The notes under the pieces: generated by a model
What the model saw: the letters and a program-made list of their open reading frames with translations, nothing else
The model's database searches: none
Told to the model about the DNA's origin: nothing
Origin: JBDIBB01 sp039812685
GTDB taxonomy: Bacteria > Acidobacteriota > Vicinamibacteria > Vicinamibacterales > JAFNAJ01
Assembly (NCBI GenBank): GCA_039812685.1
Contig: JBDIBB010000025.1
Location: forward strand, 1-40,680
Length of the DNA stretch: 40,680 bases
Direction of reading: 5' to 3'
Program-made: the position numbers and the translations under genes
Part shown: piece by piece, positions 1 through 8,426 of the stretch
Numbering within the stretch: position 1 is the stretch's first letter
Layout of the letters: each line of letters begins with the position of its first letter

Positions 1-161
1 CGCGTGCTCGCCCCGCTTCCACGGGCCCCTCCTTGGGTTGAGGGGCCCGTTCCAGCGGGGGTGTCCCCGCCAGGCGGGCACACGATTTCGCGCTTGACGT
101 ACCGGGGCTCATAGAAGCGCGCGGGTTGCTCTGCGACGGTTTCAACGCGCAGGTTGCTCAT
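1..161 (-). CDS. Possible 5' end of an unknown protein, cut by window edge
   Basis: An open frame runs leftward from an ATG at 161 to the window edge without a stop, 53 codons. It begins MSNLRVETVAEQPARFYEPR. I do not recognise it. The first 30 residues have a normal amino-acid mix, but the rest is Gly/Pro/Thr-rich and lies over two strong hairpins, which argues against a conserved protein there. No clear Shine-Dalgarno precedes the ATG. It sits next to transposase remnants, so it may be a decayed passenger or chance frame. Confidence 0.22.
   Translation of the reverse strand, partial: MSNLRVETVAEQPARFYEPRYVKREIVCPPGGDTPAGTGPSTQGGARGSGAST
11..83. repeat. Two adjacent strong inverted repeats
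   Basis: The first hairpin has a perfect 10-bp stem (21-30 with 41-50, ACGGGCCCCT) around a 10-nt loop. It extends through a 3-nt internal bulge into a 7-bp outer stem (11-17 with 54-60, CCCCGCT). Directly after it, 61-71 pairs with 73-83 (GTGTCCCCGCC against GGCGGGCACAC) with one mismatch. Neither is followed by a T tract on either strand, so a simple intrinsic terminator is not indicated. They could be REP/BIME-like elements or IS end structures; the neighbouring transposase fragments favour a mobile origin. Confidence 0.5.
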
Positions 162-282
162 GTTGATCCGGGCAACCCGCGCTCTACGAGAAGGGGGGGC
201 AACCCGCGCGCAACGGGTGTCCGGGCAAGCGGCGCGTGACGCGTGGGGTTCTCCTGCCACGCGCCCGGCTGGCGCCGGCGCG

Positions 283-423
283 ATGGGCGACCTCCACGAT
301 GTCGATGAGGTGCACGTCTGGGTTGATGGCGTCCATCTCGGGGGCCGGCTCGAGCAGGACCGGCTCTGCCCGCTCGTGATGATCGGCACCCGCGCCGACG
401 GGACGAAGGAACTCGCCGCCTGA
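283..423 (+). pseudogene. IS256-family (Mutator) transposase fragment
   Basis: The translated frame reads VHVWVDGVHLGGRLEQDR followed by LCPLVMIGTRADGTKELAA and a stop at 421-423. This matches, from memory, the IS256/Mutator transposase block around the first catalytic Asp (the D of the WVDGVH string) and the following core strand that normally ends in KELVA-EDGYRES. Both the N-terminal 150 or so residues and everything after KELAA are missing, so it is a short inactive remnant. The frame upstream of about 283 is low-complexity and not recognisable. Confidence 0.6.
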
Positions 424-445
424 CTCACGCGGCCGAACCGCAACA

Positions 446-721
446 TTTGACAATGTCCGGGACGCGGCTCGCGTCCGGCATTCCGTGCGCGATCTCCTGG
501 CGCAGCGGATCTTCGGCCTCGCGTGCGGGCACGCCGACGCCAACGACGCGGACGCCCTGGCCGACGACCCGGTCCATAACCTGTTTCCGGATCGCGACCC
601 GATCGACGGCCCGCGCCCGGCGTCGCAGCCCACCCGCTCGCGCTTCGAGAACGCCGTCCCGCTGCGCACACTGTCTCGCCTCGGCCCCGCCGTACCAACG
701 CCCCCCCTCGCCGGAAGCTGA
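446..721 (+). pseudogene. IS1380-family transposase fragment
   Basis: In a different frame from the IS256 piece, the translation runs FDNVRDAARVRHSVRDLLAQ, then RIFGLACGHADANDADALAD, DPVHNLFPDRDPIDG, and later SQPTRSRFENAV before a stop at 719-721. The VRHSV-LLAQR-FG-A-G-DANDAD-L-DP pattern and the following SQPTxSRFENAV are hallmarks of the N-terminal part of IS1380-type (DDE_Tnp_1) transposases. Only about 90 of an expected 400-plus residues remain and the DDE core is absent. It abuts the IS256 remnant, so one element probably inserted in or recombined with the other before decay. Confidence 0.65.
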
Positions 722-780
722 CGCAGGGGGAGGCACGCGCGCCCGGATCGGCGGCGGGTTACGGTTGGGGCAATTTCTCC

Positions 781-797
781 CGGGGACGCTGTCCCCG
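781..797. repeat. 7-bp hairpin overlapping the acnA -35 region
   Basis: CGGGGAC (781-787) and GTCCCCG (791-797) form a perfect stem with a GCT loop. The right arm overlaps the proposed -35 box of the acnA promoter. The GGGGAC/GTCCCC core recurs in the hairpin at 29684-29704, so this may be a dispersed REP-like unit rather than a dedicated operator. Confidence 0.4.
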
Positions 798-824
798 ACA
801 TGCGCCGCCCCTGCGTGATACGAT
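795..824 (+). promoter_or_regulatory. Probable acnA promoter (extended -10)
   Basis: An extended -10, TGATACGAT (816-824, hexamer TACGAT 819-824), is preceded at 18 bp by CCGACA (795-800), a 4/6 match to TTGACA. Transcription would start near 831, giving a leader of about 39 nt before the acnA ATG at 870. A hairpin overlaps the -35 box. Confidence 0.5.
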
Positions 825-869
825 TTTCAGGTTTCTGGCCTTTCTCCATCGCTTCGGGGGCACACAGCC

Positions 870-3566
870 ATGGCAACACTCAACAGCTTCGGCGCGCACG
901 TCGCGCTGCCGGCCGCCGGCGGCAGCGTCCGGATCGCCAGCCTGTCGGCGCTCGAGCGCGCCGGCTTCGCCGGCGTCGCGCGCCTGCCGTACTCGCTCAA
1001 GATCCTGCTCGAGAACCTCGTGCGCTGCGAGGACGGCGCGTTCGTGAAGGCCGCCGACATCGAGGCGCTGGCGAAATGGGATCCGGCGCACCACGCCGAG
1101 AAGGAGGTCGCCTTCACCCCCGCCCGCGTCCTGCTGCAGGACTTCACCGGCGTGCCCGCCGTCGTCGACCTCGCCGCCATGCGCGAGGGCATCGCCAGGC
1201 TGGGCGGCGACCCGAACAAGGTGAACCCGCTGCAGCCGGTGGAGCTGGTGATCGACCACTCGGTGCAGGTCGATTACTTCGGCACGCCGCGCGCCTTCGA
1301 CCTGAACGGCGAGCTCGAGTACCAGCGCAACCGCGAGCGCTACACCTTCCTGCGCTGGGGGCAGAACGCGTTCCACAACTTCCGCGTCGTGCCGCCGGAG
1401 ACGGGGATCGTCCACCAGGTGAACATCGAGTACCTGGCGCGCGTGGTGTGCCACATGCCGTTTGCCGGGGCCGACTGGGCCTACCCGGACACGCTGGTCG
1501 GCACCGACTCACACACGACGATGGTGAATGGGCTCGGCGTGGTGGGATGGGGCGTGGGCGGCATCGAGGCCGAGGCCGTGATGCTCGGCCAGCCCATCTC
1601 GATGCTCGTGCCCGAGGTGCTCGGCGTCCGGCTCACGGGGCGACTGCCCGAGGGCACCACCGCCACCGACCTCGTGCTGACGATCACCGAGCTGCTGCGC
1701 AGGGAGGGCGTCGTCGGGAAGTTCGTCGAGTTCTTCGGCCCGGGCCTCGCGCACCTCACGGTGGCCGACCGCGCGACGATCGGCAACATGTCGCCGGAGT
1801 ACGGCTCGACGATCGCCATCTTCCCGATCGACGCGATGACGCTCGACTACCTGCGGCTCACGGGCCGCGATGCCTCGCACGTGGCGCTCATCGAGGCCTA
1901 CGCGAAGGCGCAGGGACTGTTTTCAACGCCCGAGACGCCCGAGGCGGTCTACGGGAAGGCGATCACGCTCGACCTCTCGACGGTCGAACCGAGCCTCGCC
2001 GGGCCGCGCCGCCCGCAGGATCGCGTGCCGCTGCGGGAGGCGAAGGCGAAGTTCGCGGCCGTGCTGCCGGAACTGCAGGCTGTCGCCAGGAAGAAGGCGG
2101 GGGGTGGGACGGCGGTGGCTGTGGCCGCGCCGCCCGAGATCGAGGCGGGCGTGCAGGATGGCGCCGTCGTGATCGCGGCCATCACGAGCTGCACGAACAC
2201 GTCGAACCCGTCGGTGCTCGTCGGCGCGGGCCTCGTCGCGAAGAAGGCGGTGGAGAAGGGGCTCACGCGCAAGCCGTGGGTGAAGACCAGCCTCGCGCCC
2301 GGCTCGCAGGTGGTGACGGCCTACCTGGAGAAGGCAGGCCTCACGCCGTATCTCGATCAGCTCGGCTTCAACCTGGTGGGTTACGGATGCACCACGTGCA
2401 TCGGCAACAGCGGCCCGCTGCCCGAGGACGTCTCGGCGCTGGTCGAGAGCAAGGGGCTCGTCGTGGTGTCGGTCCTCTCGGGCAACCGCAACTTCGAGGG
2501 GCGCATCCAGCCGCAGGTGCGCGGCAACTACCTGGCGTCACCGCCGCTGGTGGTGGCCTATGCGCTGGCGGGTTCGATGAACGTGGACCTCACCAGCGAG
2601 CCGCTGGGCACGGGCCACGACTGGCAGCCGGTCTACCTGAGGGACATCTGGCCGACGGGACGCGAGGTGCAGGAGACGGTGCTCGGCGCGGTGGGCGCCG
2701 ACATGTACCGCCAGAAGTACGCGGACGTGTTCAAGGGCGACACCCGCTGGCAGGATCTGCCGGTGCCCACGGGTGAGGTCTACCAGTGGGAGCCCGATTC
2801 CACCTACATCCGCAACCCGCCCTATTTCGACTCGCTCACGGCCGAGCCGGCGCCGCTGCGCGATATCACCGGCGCGCGCGTGCTGGCGGTGCTGGGCGAC
2901 TCGGTGACCACCGACCACATCTCGCCGGCCGGATCGATCAAGGCCGACGGGCCGGCGGGCCAGTACCTGATCGCGCGCGGCGTGAAGCCGGCCGACTTCA
3001 ACTCCTACGGCTCGCGCCGCGGCAACCACGAGGTGATGGTGCGCGGCACGTTCGCCAACATCCGGCTGCGCAACCAGATGGTGCCGGGCGTGGAGGGCGG
3101 CATCACGGTGCACCTGCCTGCTGGCGAGCAGATGCCGATTTACGACGCCGCGATGAAGTACCAGCAGGAAGGGGTCCCGCTGGTGATCCTCGCGGGCAAG
3201 GAGTACGGATCGGGCTCCTCGCGCGACTGGGCCGCCAAGGGCACGGCGCTGCTCGGCGTGCGCGCGGTCATCGCGGAGAGCTTCGAGCGCATCCACCGCA
3301 GCAACCTCGTGAACATGGGCGTGCTCCCGCTGAAGTTCCCCGACGGCGCCAGCGCGGCGAGCCTCGGGCTCACGGGACGCGAGACGTTCGCCATCGCGGG
3401 GCTTGCGAACCTGTCGCCGCGATCGTTGATCGACGTCACTGCGACCGGTGACGACGGCCGGGTGACGACGTTCGAGGCGCGCGTGCGCATCGACACGCCG
3501 GAGGAAATGGAGGCGTTCCACCACGGCGGCATCCTGCCGTACGTGCTGCGCAAGCTCGCGAAGTAG
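870..3566 (+). CDS. acnA: Aconitate hydratase AcnA
   Basis: Monofunctional aconitase of the AcnA/IRP1 type, 898 residues, the usual length. It isomerises citrate to isocitrate in the TCA cycle in the cytoplasm using a labile [4Fe-4S] cluster. The three cluster cysteines are visible: C441 in TSCTNTSNP, and C507 and C510 in GCTTCIGNSGP. The C-terminal swivel domain carries the GSSRDWAAKG substrate-binding signature. The ATG at 870 gives the family N-terminus with no recognisable extension. The gene is intact and appears monocistronic with its own promoter; an 84-nt GC-rich spacer separates it from queG. Confidence 0.97.
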   Translation: MATLNSFGAHVALPAAGGSVRIASLSALERAGFAGVARLPYSLKILLENLVRCEDGAFVKAADIEALAKWDPAHHAEKEVAFTPARVLLQDFTGVPAVVDLAAMREGIARLGGDPNKVNPLQPVELVIDHSVQVDYFGTPRAFDLNGELEYQRNRERYTFLRWGQNAFHNFRVVPPETGIVHQVNIEYLARVVCHMPFAGADWAYPDTLVGTDSHTTMVNGLGVVGWGVGGIEAEAVMLGQPISMLVPEVLGVRLTGRLPEGTTATDLVLTITELLRREGVVGKFVEFFGPGLAHLTVADRATIGNMSPEYGSTIAIFPIDAMTLDYLRLTGRDASHVALIEAYAKAQGLFSTPETPEAVYGKAITLDLSTVEPSLAGPRRPQDRVPLREAKAKFAAVLPELQAVARKKAGGGTAVAVAAPPEIEAGVQDGAVVIAAITSCTNTSNPSVLVGAGLVAKKAVEKGLTRKPWVKTSLAPGSQVVTAYLEKAGLTPYLDQLGFNLVGYGCTTCIGNSGPLPEDVSALVESKGLVVVSVLSGNRNFEGRIQPQVRGNYLASPPLVVAYALAGSMNVDLTSEPLGTGHDWQPVYLRDIWPTGREVQETVLGAVGADMYRQKYADVFKGDTRWQDLPVPTGEVYQWEPDSTYIRNPPYFDSLTAEPAPLRDITGARVLAVLGDSVTTDHISPAGSIKADGPAGQYLIARGVKPADFNSYGSRRGNHEVMVRGTFANIRLRNQMVPGVEGGITVHLPAGEQMPIYDAAMKYQQEGVPLVILAGKEYGSGSSRDWAAKGTALLGVRAVIAESFERIHRSNLVNMGVLPLKFPDGASAASLGLTGRETFAIAGLANLSPRSLIDVTATGDDGRVTTFEARVRIDTPEEMEAFHHGGILPYVLRKLAK

Positions 3567-3650
3567 GACCCACCGGAGCCGGGGCGCGCCAGCGCGTCCC
3601 GGTCCGGCTGTCTCGGGGCCCAAGCCCCAAGGCCCAAGCCTCAAGCCGCA

Positions 3651-4622
3651 ATGCCCCTCGACGCACCGGCCGTCAAGCGTCTTGCCCGCGACTGCGGGTT
3701 CGATCTCTGTGGCATCGCGCCGGCCGAGCCGTTTCCTGAACTGAACCGCCTGACGGAGTGGCTCGCGAGCGGTTTCGCGGGTGACATGGCGTGGATGGTG
3801 CGCACGGCGGACACGCGCGCGGACCCTCGCCTGGTCCTGTCGTCGGCGCGTTCGATCGTGGCGCTCGGCACGCTCTACAACACCGGCCGTCCCTACTCGA
3901 CGGAGATCGCGGACGCCCGGCAGGCGCTCATCTCACGCTACGCGTGGGGCGAGGACTATCACCTGGTCATCGAGCGCCGCCTCGATGCGCTGGCCGCGCG
4001 GATGCGGCAGGCCCACGGCGAGGCGTTCGAGTACCGGCGCTACGTCGACACGGGACCCGTGCAGGAGCGCGCGGTGGCCGCGCGCGCGGGCCTCGGCTGG
4101 GTCGGCCGGAATGCGTGCCTGATCAATCCCGAACAGGGCTCGTGGTTCTTCCTCTCCGTCGTCCTCTGCAACGTGCCGCTCGCACCGGATGCGCCGGAGG
4201 TGGACCACTGCGGGACCTGCACGCTGTGCCTCGAGGCGTGTCCGACGCAGGCCCTGGTCGCGCCCGGCCAGCTCGACGCGCGACGCTGCCTGTCGTACCT
4301 CACGATTGAGACCAGGGGGGATCTCGACGCGCGCTGGCACGCCGCGCTCGGCTCGCACGTCTACGGCTGCGACATCTGCCAGGAGGTCTGCCCCTTCAAC
4401 CAGCAGGCGCCGGTGTCTGCCGACCCCGCGTGGCAGCCGCGCGCCGCCTTCGACGGCGTGCCGCTCGATGAGCTTGCCTCGCGCGACGATGGGCAGTGGC
4501 GCGAGGCCCTCAGGCGGAGCGCGATGAAACGGACGGGTGCGACGCGCCTGCGCCGCAACGTCGCGATCGCGATCGCGAACCTCGACGCGCGTCCCGGAGG
4601 CGGGAGCGGCCCCGGCGCCTGA
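3651..4622 (+). CDS. queG: Epoxyqueuosine reductase QueG
   Basis: A cobalamin-dependent, iron-sulfur enzyme that reduces epoxyqueuosine to queuosine in tRNA wobble positions; cytoplasmic, 323 residues. The core motif YVDTGPVQERAVAARAGLGW (about 127-146) contains the conserved Asp region. Two [4Fe-4S] sites are present: C187, C190, C193, C197 in the CGTCTLCLEACP string, and C240, C243, C247 in CDICQEVCP, with C213 between them. It lacks the long C-terminal HEAT extension of some homologues but matches the short form. No strong Shine-Dalgarno is seen; ATG 3651 is chosen because similarity to the family starts within ten residues. Confidence 0.93.
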   Translation: MPLDAPAVKRLARDCGFDLCGIAPAEPFPELNRLTEWLASGFAGDMAWMVRTADTRADPRLVLSSARSIVALGTLYNTGRPYSTEIADARQALISRYAWGEDYHLVIERRLDALAARMRQAHGEAFEYRRYVDTGPVQERAVAARAGLGWVGRNACLINPEQGSWFFLSVVLCNVPLAPDAPEVDHCGTCTLCLEACPTQALVAPGQLDARRCLSYLTIETRGDLDARWHAALGSHVYGCDICQEVCPFNQQAPVSADPAWQPRAAFDGVPLDELASRDDGQWREALRRSAMKRTGATRLRRNVAIAIANLDARPGGGSGPGA

Positions 4623-4670
4623 GGCTCGGTTTCGGATCGCGGGCCCCGCAAGCCCGCTTCGCCGACATCC

Positions 4671-4701
4671 TTCAGACGCCGTCGTGTCGCCTTGCTATGA
4701 T
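4671..4701 (+). promoter_or_regulatory. yqgE promoter, predicted leaderless
   Basis: Extended -10 TGCTATGAT (4693-4701) ends six bases before the ATG at 4708, so the expected start of transcription coincides with the A of the start codon. A weak -35, TTCAGA (4671-4676), lies 19 bp upstream. The 16-mer from 4693 to 4708 is identical to 16896-16911 in front of ppk. Confidence 0.5.
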
Positions 4702-4707
4702 GGCGGC

Positions 4708-5262
4708 ATGGCCCGCTCCCCCTCGTCGCTCGCACCGACGCTGCTCGTGTCGATGCCACAGATGCTCGATCCGAACTTCGCGCGGTCGGTCGTGCTGCTG
4801 TGCGAGCATGGGCCGGCGGGGGCGTTCGGCCTGATCGTCAACCGCCCGTCGGATACGCTGGCCGCCGCCGCGGTGCAACTGGTGCCGCCGCCGGTTCGTG
4901 ACAGCGGTGCCGCCCTGTGGCGGGGTGGTCCGGTGGAGCCGCAGCGAGGATGGATCCTGCTGGGCGAGGAGCCGGCCGAGGCCGAGTCGGTCGAGGTGGC
5001 CGACGGTGTGTTCCTCACCACCTCACTGGATGTCCTCCGCCGCATCGTGGAGACCGGCGGGTCCCGGGCCCGCATCTTCACCGGTTATGCGGGCTGGGGC
5101 CCGGGACAACTCGATGACGAGCTGGCCGCCTCGGCCTGGCTGACGGCCGACATCACCGCGACGCTCGTGTTCGACACGCCCGCCGACGACATGTGGGAAG
5201 CGGCGATCCGGACGCTCGGCGCCGATCCCGGCCTGCTGCAGATGGGGCACGGCGTGCACTGA
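4708..5262 (+). CDS. yqgE: YqgE/AlgH family protein (UPF0301)
   Basis: A 184-residue protein of the UPF0301 (YqgE/AlgH) family; the biochemical role of the family is not settled. Signature strings are all present in order: PQMLDPNFARSVVLLCEH (about 14-31), GAFGLIVNRP (about 35-44), LWRGGPVEPQRGW (about 67-79) and FTGYAGWGPGQLDDEL (about 124-139). The frame is open further upstream, but family similarity and the promoter position both place the start at ATG 4708. It follows queG by 85 nt but seems to have its own promoter. Confidence 0.9.
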   Translation: MARSPSSLAPTLLVSMPQMLDPNFARSVVLLCEHGPAGAFGLIVNRPSDTLAAAAVQLVPPPVRDSGAALWRGGPVEPQRGWILLGEEPAEAESVEVADGVFLTTSLDVLRRIVETGGSRARIFTGYAGWGPGQLDDELAASAWLTADITATLVFDTPADDMWEAAIRTLGADPGLLQMGHGVH

Positions 5263-5296
5263 CCGGGACGCGATCGGCCTTGCCGGGCCGGTGGAT

Positions 5297-5316
5297 GCTG
5301 CCGAAATCCCGGCAGC
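5297..5316 (+). terminator. Weak hairpin after yqgE
   Basis: GCTGCCG (5297-5303) pairs with CGGCAGC (5310-5316) around a 6-nt loop, 35 nt after the yqgE stop. There is no run of T after it, so terminator function is doubtful. Confidence 0.25.
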
Positions 5317-5368
5317 TTCGCACGGCGAACCTGCCGGCGACGGCCTTCGCCCCTCCGGCGCGCGTTTC

Positions 5369-5377
5369 TGATACCCT
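5369..5377 (+). promoter_or_regulatory. Probable promoter of the tetraheme cytochrome gene
   Basis: Extended -10 TGATACCCT (5369-5377), the same TGnTA pattern as upstream of acnA and yqgE. No good -35 was seen. The transcript would have a leader of about 110 nt before ATG 5497. Otherwise the 5263-5496 stretch holds only the hairpin noted at 5297. Confidence 0.35.
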
Positions 5378-5496
5378 GCCCGCCATCGTGGACCAGCTCG
5401 CACCTGGCATCCTGCTTGCGAGAACGGCAGCGGGGCTGGCGCCGCTGCCGGGATGCCGGAGCCCCGAACCCGGGACCGGGTTCGAAAGGAGACACC

Positions 5497-5970
5497 ATGC
5501 GGACTTACCTCCTGGCGTGCGGAATCCTGCTCATGGGCGGGTGCCTCAGCCAGGCGTCGGCGCAACAGCCCGCCGTATCCGGGGCGGAAGGTTACGTCTG
5601 GGCGGATGCGTGCAAGGCCTGTCACGGCGCGATCTACGACGCGTGGCACGATACGAAGCACGCGCGGACCTTCACGCGATTGAGCGCCGCCGACAGGGAG
5701 GGCACCTGCGTGGGTTGCCACGTCACCGGCCCGAAGCAGGTGGTGATGGAAGGCGGCACGCCCGTCAACGCCAACGTGCAGTGTGAGAGCTGCCACGGGC
5801 CGGGACGCGCTCATGTGGAGGCGGCGACGGGCGGCAGCGCCAAGCCGGGCCACATCGTGGCCTCGCCCGGCCAGGCGCTGTGCGAGTCGTGTCACAACGA
5901 CAGGAGCCCGCACTATCGCGGCTTCTTCTTCAACGCGCTGAAGGGGCTGGTGCACAAGGTCCCGAAGTAG
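5497..5970 (+). CDS. Small secreted tetraheme cytochrome c (cytochrome c554-like)
   Basis: 157 residues with four CXXCH heme sites: C39-H43, C71-H75, C96-H100 and C129-H133. Arrangement and spacing resemble the cytochrome c554-like fold (PF13435 type), a periplasmic electron carrier. The N-terminus is an export signal; either a lipoprotein cleavage at GGC16 (the -3 residue is Met, so the lipobox is not classical) or signal-peptidase I cleavage after ASA22 is possible. ATG 5497 is chosen because AAGGAG (5486-5491) lies at ideal spacing, and the signal peptide starts there although the frame is open upstream. It stands alone, far from the large cytochrome operon. The partner is not evident. Confidence 0.88.
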   Translation: MRTYLLACGILLMGGCLSQASAQQPAVSGAEGYVWADACKACHGAIYDAWHDTKHARTFTRLSAADREGTCVGCHVTGPKQVVMEGGTPVNANVQCESCHGPGRAHVEAATGGSAKPGHIVASPGQALCESCHNDRSPHYRGFFFNALKGLVHKVPK

Positions 5971-6191
5971 GCATCGCAGGATCCGACGCCGCGCGGTGGG
6001 CTGCCAGGCTCGCCGCGTGGCGCCTTTCCCCTTCCGCATCGCCCGGGCGCGCCTGCCGGGCCCGGACCGATCGTCCCACCGGCGCCCTCTCCTCGCCTCA
6101 CGATCCACGAATTCCGAATGTCCGGCCGACCCCGGACGGCCTGGCGGAGTTGCCGTTCAGGCTGGAGCAGCTTGCGCCGATTGAAGGGGGG

Positions 6192-8423
6192 ATGGATTTC
6201 GCGGATGCGGCCCGGCCGTTGGCCTGGCCGGAAGTCACCCATCGGGTCGATCGCATCGGTGAGCGGTCGGTCGGCCGCAGCGCGGATGGCGCGGTGGTCG
6301 AGACCTTCACCGTCTGTGCCGACCTGTCGGAGAGGCCCGAGTTCTGCGCGGCGGTGGCGGGGACCGGAGCGTCCACCGAGCGGCCCTCGCGCAGCCTCAT
6401 CCGTCTGATCGGCGTCGAGGCGTCGCCGGTCACCGGGCCGGCGCTGCGGCTGCGCCAGGAGTGGCTCGAGGGCGAGCGTCTCGACGAGGTGGCATCGCGG
6501 CGGCGCAGCGAGGGCCGGCCGTTCTCGCTCGCCCACGTCCTGTTCGTGCTGAGCGATGCGTGTGCCGCGCTGCGCGCCGTGCACGCCCGCGGCTCGGGCG
6601 CCTGCCACGGCGCGATGACGCTCTCCCGCCTGCTGGTGACGACCGACGACCGCCTGGTCGTCTGCGAGCACGTGCTCGGCCCCGGCCTGGCCGCGCTGTC
6701 GATGCCGGCCGAGTGGTTCGCCGAGCGGCTCGGACTGGCGGTGCCGCGCATCGCCGGCATCCCGCTGTTCACGCCCCTCACCGATCAGTTGCAACTGGCG
6801 TACGCGCTGGTCGAACTGCTGGGCGGCGACCCCCAGGGGCTGGCCGGACCCGACGCGCGTGGCATCGTGGCCGCGCTGCGGATCGCCGATTCGCACGACA
6901 CGGCCTCAGCGCTGGGCGACGACCTGCGACTCGTGCTGGAGCGGATGCTGCTGCTGTCGCCCGAGGGGCCATACCGCTCGATGACGGCGCTGGAGCGCGC
7001 CGTGGAGGCGGTGGCCGCGGCCCATCCCGAAAGCGTCCCGGCGCCGCCGCCCGTGATGCCGGCGCCGCCGCCCGAGGCCGCCGCGCCCGCGCCGGCCGCA
7101 CCGCCGCCGTTCACCATCAGTGCGACGGGGGCCGGGGTTGCCGGCGCCAGCTTCGCTCCGGCCCTGCGAAGCCCGCTCGACGATGCGCCGCAGTCCGGGC
7201 CGACCGAACCGGCCCCGCTGCGCCTGGTCGACCCGCTGCCACCGCCACCATCCGACGTCGTGCCGCCGCCGGCTGGCGTGAGCGCGAGCGGGCTTGGACT
7301 GGCCTCGGCCTCGGGGGAGCCGGATCCGGGTGAGCCCCTGGCCGGGTTCGGCGTTGCGGGCGAAGCCGCCCCCGGGTTGTTCGGGTGGGAGCAACTGTGG
7401 GAGGAACGGACACCCGTCACGGCCCCGGACCGTGTCGTGAGCTACCCGGCCCAGCCACGGCTTCGCGGTTCCTGGCGCCTGTGGGCGCTGCTGGCGGCGG
7501 CGACGGCGGTCGCCCTGGCCGGCGGATGGTGGTTGACGACGGGATGGCACCGGGGGCCTTCCACGCCGTCGGGCTGGCTTCGTCTCGAGTCGAAGCCGGC
7601 CGGGGCCACGGTGACCATCGATGGGGAGGCCCGGGGCCAGACGCCGCTCACGCTCTCGGTCCCGGCTGGTGCCTACAGCGTCGAGTTCACGCTTGGCGGC
7701 GAGCACCGCGCGCTGACCGTGCCGGTGACCGCTCAGGGCGAGGCCTTTCAACTGGTGTCGCTCTATCCCGCGGGCCCGCCGGGCGTGGTGTCGATTACCT
7801 CGGTGCCCGCCGGCGCCACCGTGACGCTCAACGACCGCGTGCGTGGCCGCACGCCGCTGGAGCTGCGCGACGTCCCGCCCGGCGAGCACACGCTGCGCAT
7901 CGAGAACGATGCCGCGCGCACCGAGCGCACGGTGGAGGTGCTGGCCGGCGCGCGCGTCGAGGTGTCGGTCCCGCTCAGCGGCAGCGTCCTGGTGGAGTCG
8001 CCCTTCGAGGTGTCGGTGAGCGATGGCGCGAGGTCGCTCGGGCGCACCACGCGCGGTATCCTCGGCGTGAGCACGGGCCTGCGCCGCCTGACGTTCTCCA
8101 ACACCATGCTGAACTACGAGGAGACGCGCGAGGTGGAGGTGGCGGCGGGCATGCTCGCCACCGTCACGCTGCGGCCGCCGACCGGCGTGCTGAACCTCGA
8201 CGCCGACACGCAGGCACAGGTGCTGCTCGACGGCCGGCCGCTCGGGCTGACCCCGCTCGCCAACGTCACCGTCTCGCTCGGCACCCACGAAGTGGTCTTT
8301 CGCGACTCGGTGGGCGGCGAGGTGCGTTATGTGATCGTCGTGGCGCTCGGTCCGGCGTACCGGCTTCGCGCCACGCTGCAGAACAAGGTGCCGCCGAGAC
8401 CTCCCGGCGCGCGGCGGCGATGA
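6192..8423 (+). CDS. Membrane pseudokinase with PEGA repeats
   Basis: A 743-residue protein by the ATG at 6192. Residues about 1-280 follow a Ser/Thr kinase layout but are degenerate. The catalytic loop reads HGAMTLSRLL (about 139-148) where HRDLKPxN is expected, the DFG position is not recognisable, and no glycine-rich loop or catalytic Lys is seen. A long Pro/Ala-rich linker follows, then one membrane segment (about 430-452), then two clear PEGA domains (about 460-530 and 530-600) and a weaker PEGA-like unit near 670-735. Topology would place the pseudokinase inside and PEGA outside or in the periplasm. The start is uncertain: the frame stays open upstream with no ATG or SD, so a non-ATG start between about 6117 and 6192 is possible. 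Ligand and output are unknown. Confidence 0.75.
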   Translation: MDFADAARPLAWPEVTHRVDRIGERSVGRSADGAVVETFTVCADLSERPEFCAAVAGTGASTERPSRSLIRLIGVEASPVTGPALRLRQEWLEGERLDEVASRRRSEGRPFSLAHVLFVLSDACAALRAVHARGSGACHGAMTLSRLLVTTDDRLVVCEHVLGPGLAALSMPAEWFAERLGLAVPRIAGIPLFTPLTDQLQLAYALVELLGGDPQGLAGPDARGIVAALRIADSHDTASALGDDLRLVLERMLLLSPEGPYRSMTALERAVEAVAAAHPESVPAPPPVMPAPPPEAAAPAPAAPPPFTISATGAGVAGASFAPALRSPLDDAPQSGPTEPAPLRLVDPLPPPPSDVVPPPAGVSASGLGLASASGEPDPGEPLAGFGVAGEAAPGLFGWEQLWEERTPVTAPDRVVSYPAQPRLRGSWRLWALLAAATAVALAGGWWLTTGWHRGPSTPSGWLRLESKPAGATVTIDGEARGQTPLTLSVPAGAYSVEFTLGGEHRALTVPVTAQGEAFQLVSLYPAGPPGVVSITSVPAGATVTLNDRVRGRTPLELRDVPPGEHTLRIENDAARTERTVEVLAGARVEVSVPLSGSVLVESPFEVSVSDGARSLGRTTRGILGVSTGLRRLTFSNTMLNYEETREVEVAAGMLATVTLRPPTGVLNLDADTQAQVLLDGRPLGLTPLANVTVSLGTHEVVFRDSVGGEVRYVIVVALGPAYRLRATLQNKVPPRPPGARRR

Positions 8424-8426
8424 GCG

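Noticed and set aside
154..282. Upstream extension of the IS256 fragment as a complete protein
   Set aside because: Residues before about 283 are Ala/Arg/Gly-rich and do not match the transposase N-terminus; no ribosome site is present.
3567..3650. GC-rich hairpins between acnA and queG as an acnA terminator
   Set aside because: Several short stems such as GGGGC/GCCCC can form but none is followed by T residues, and no single structure stands out.
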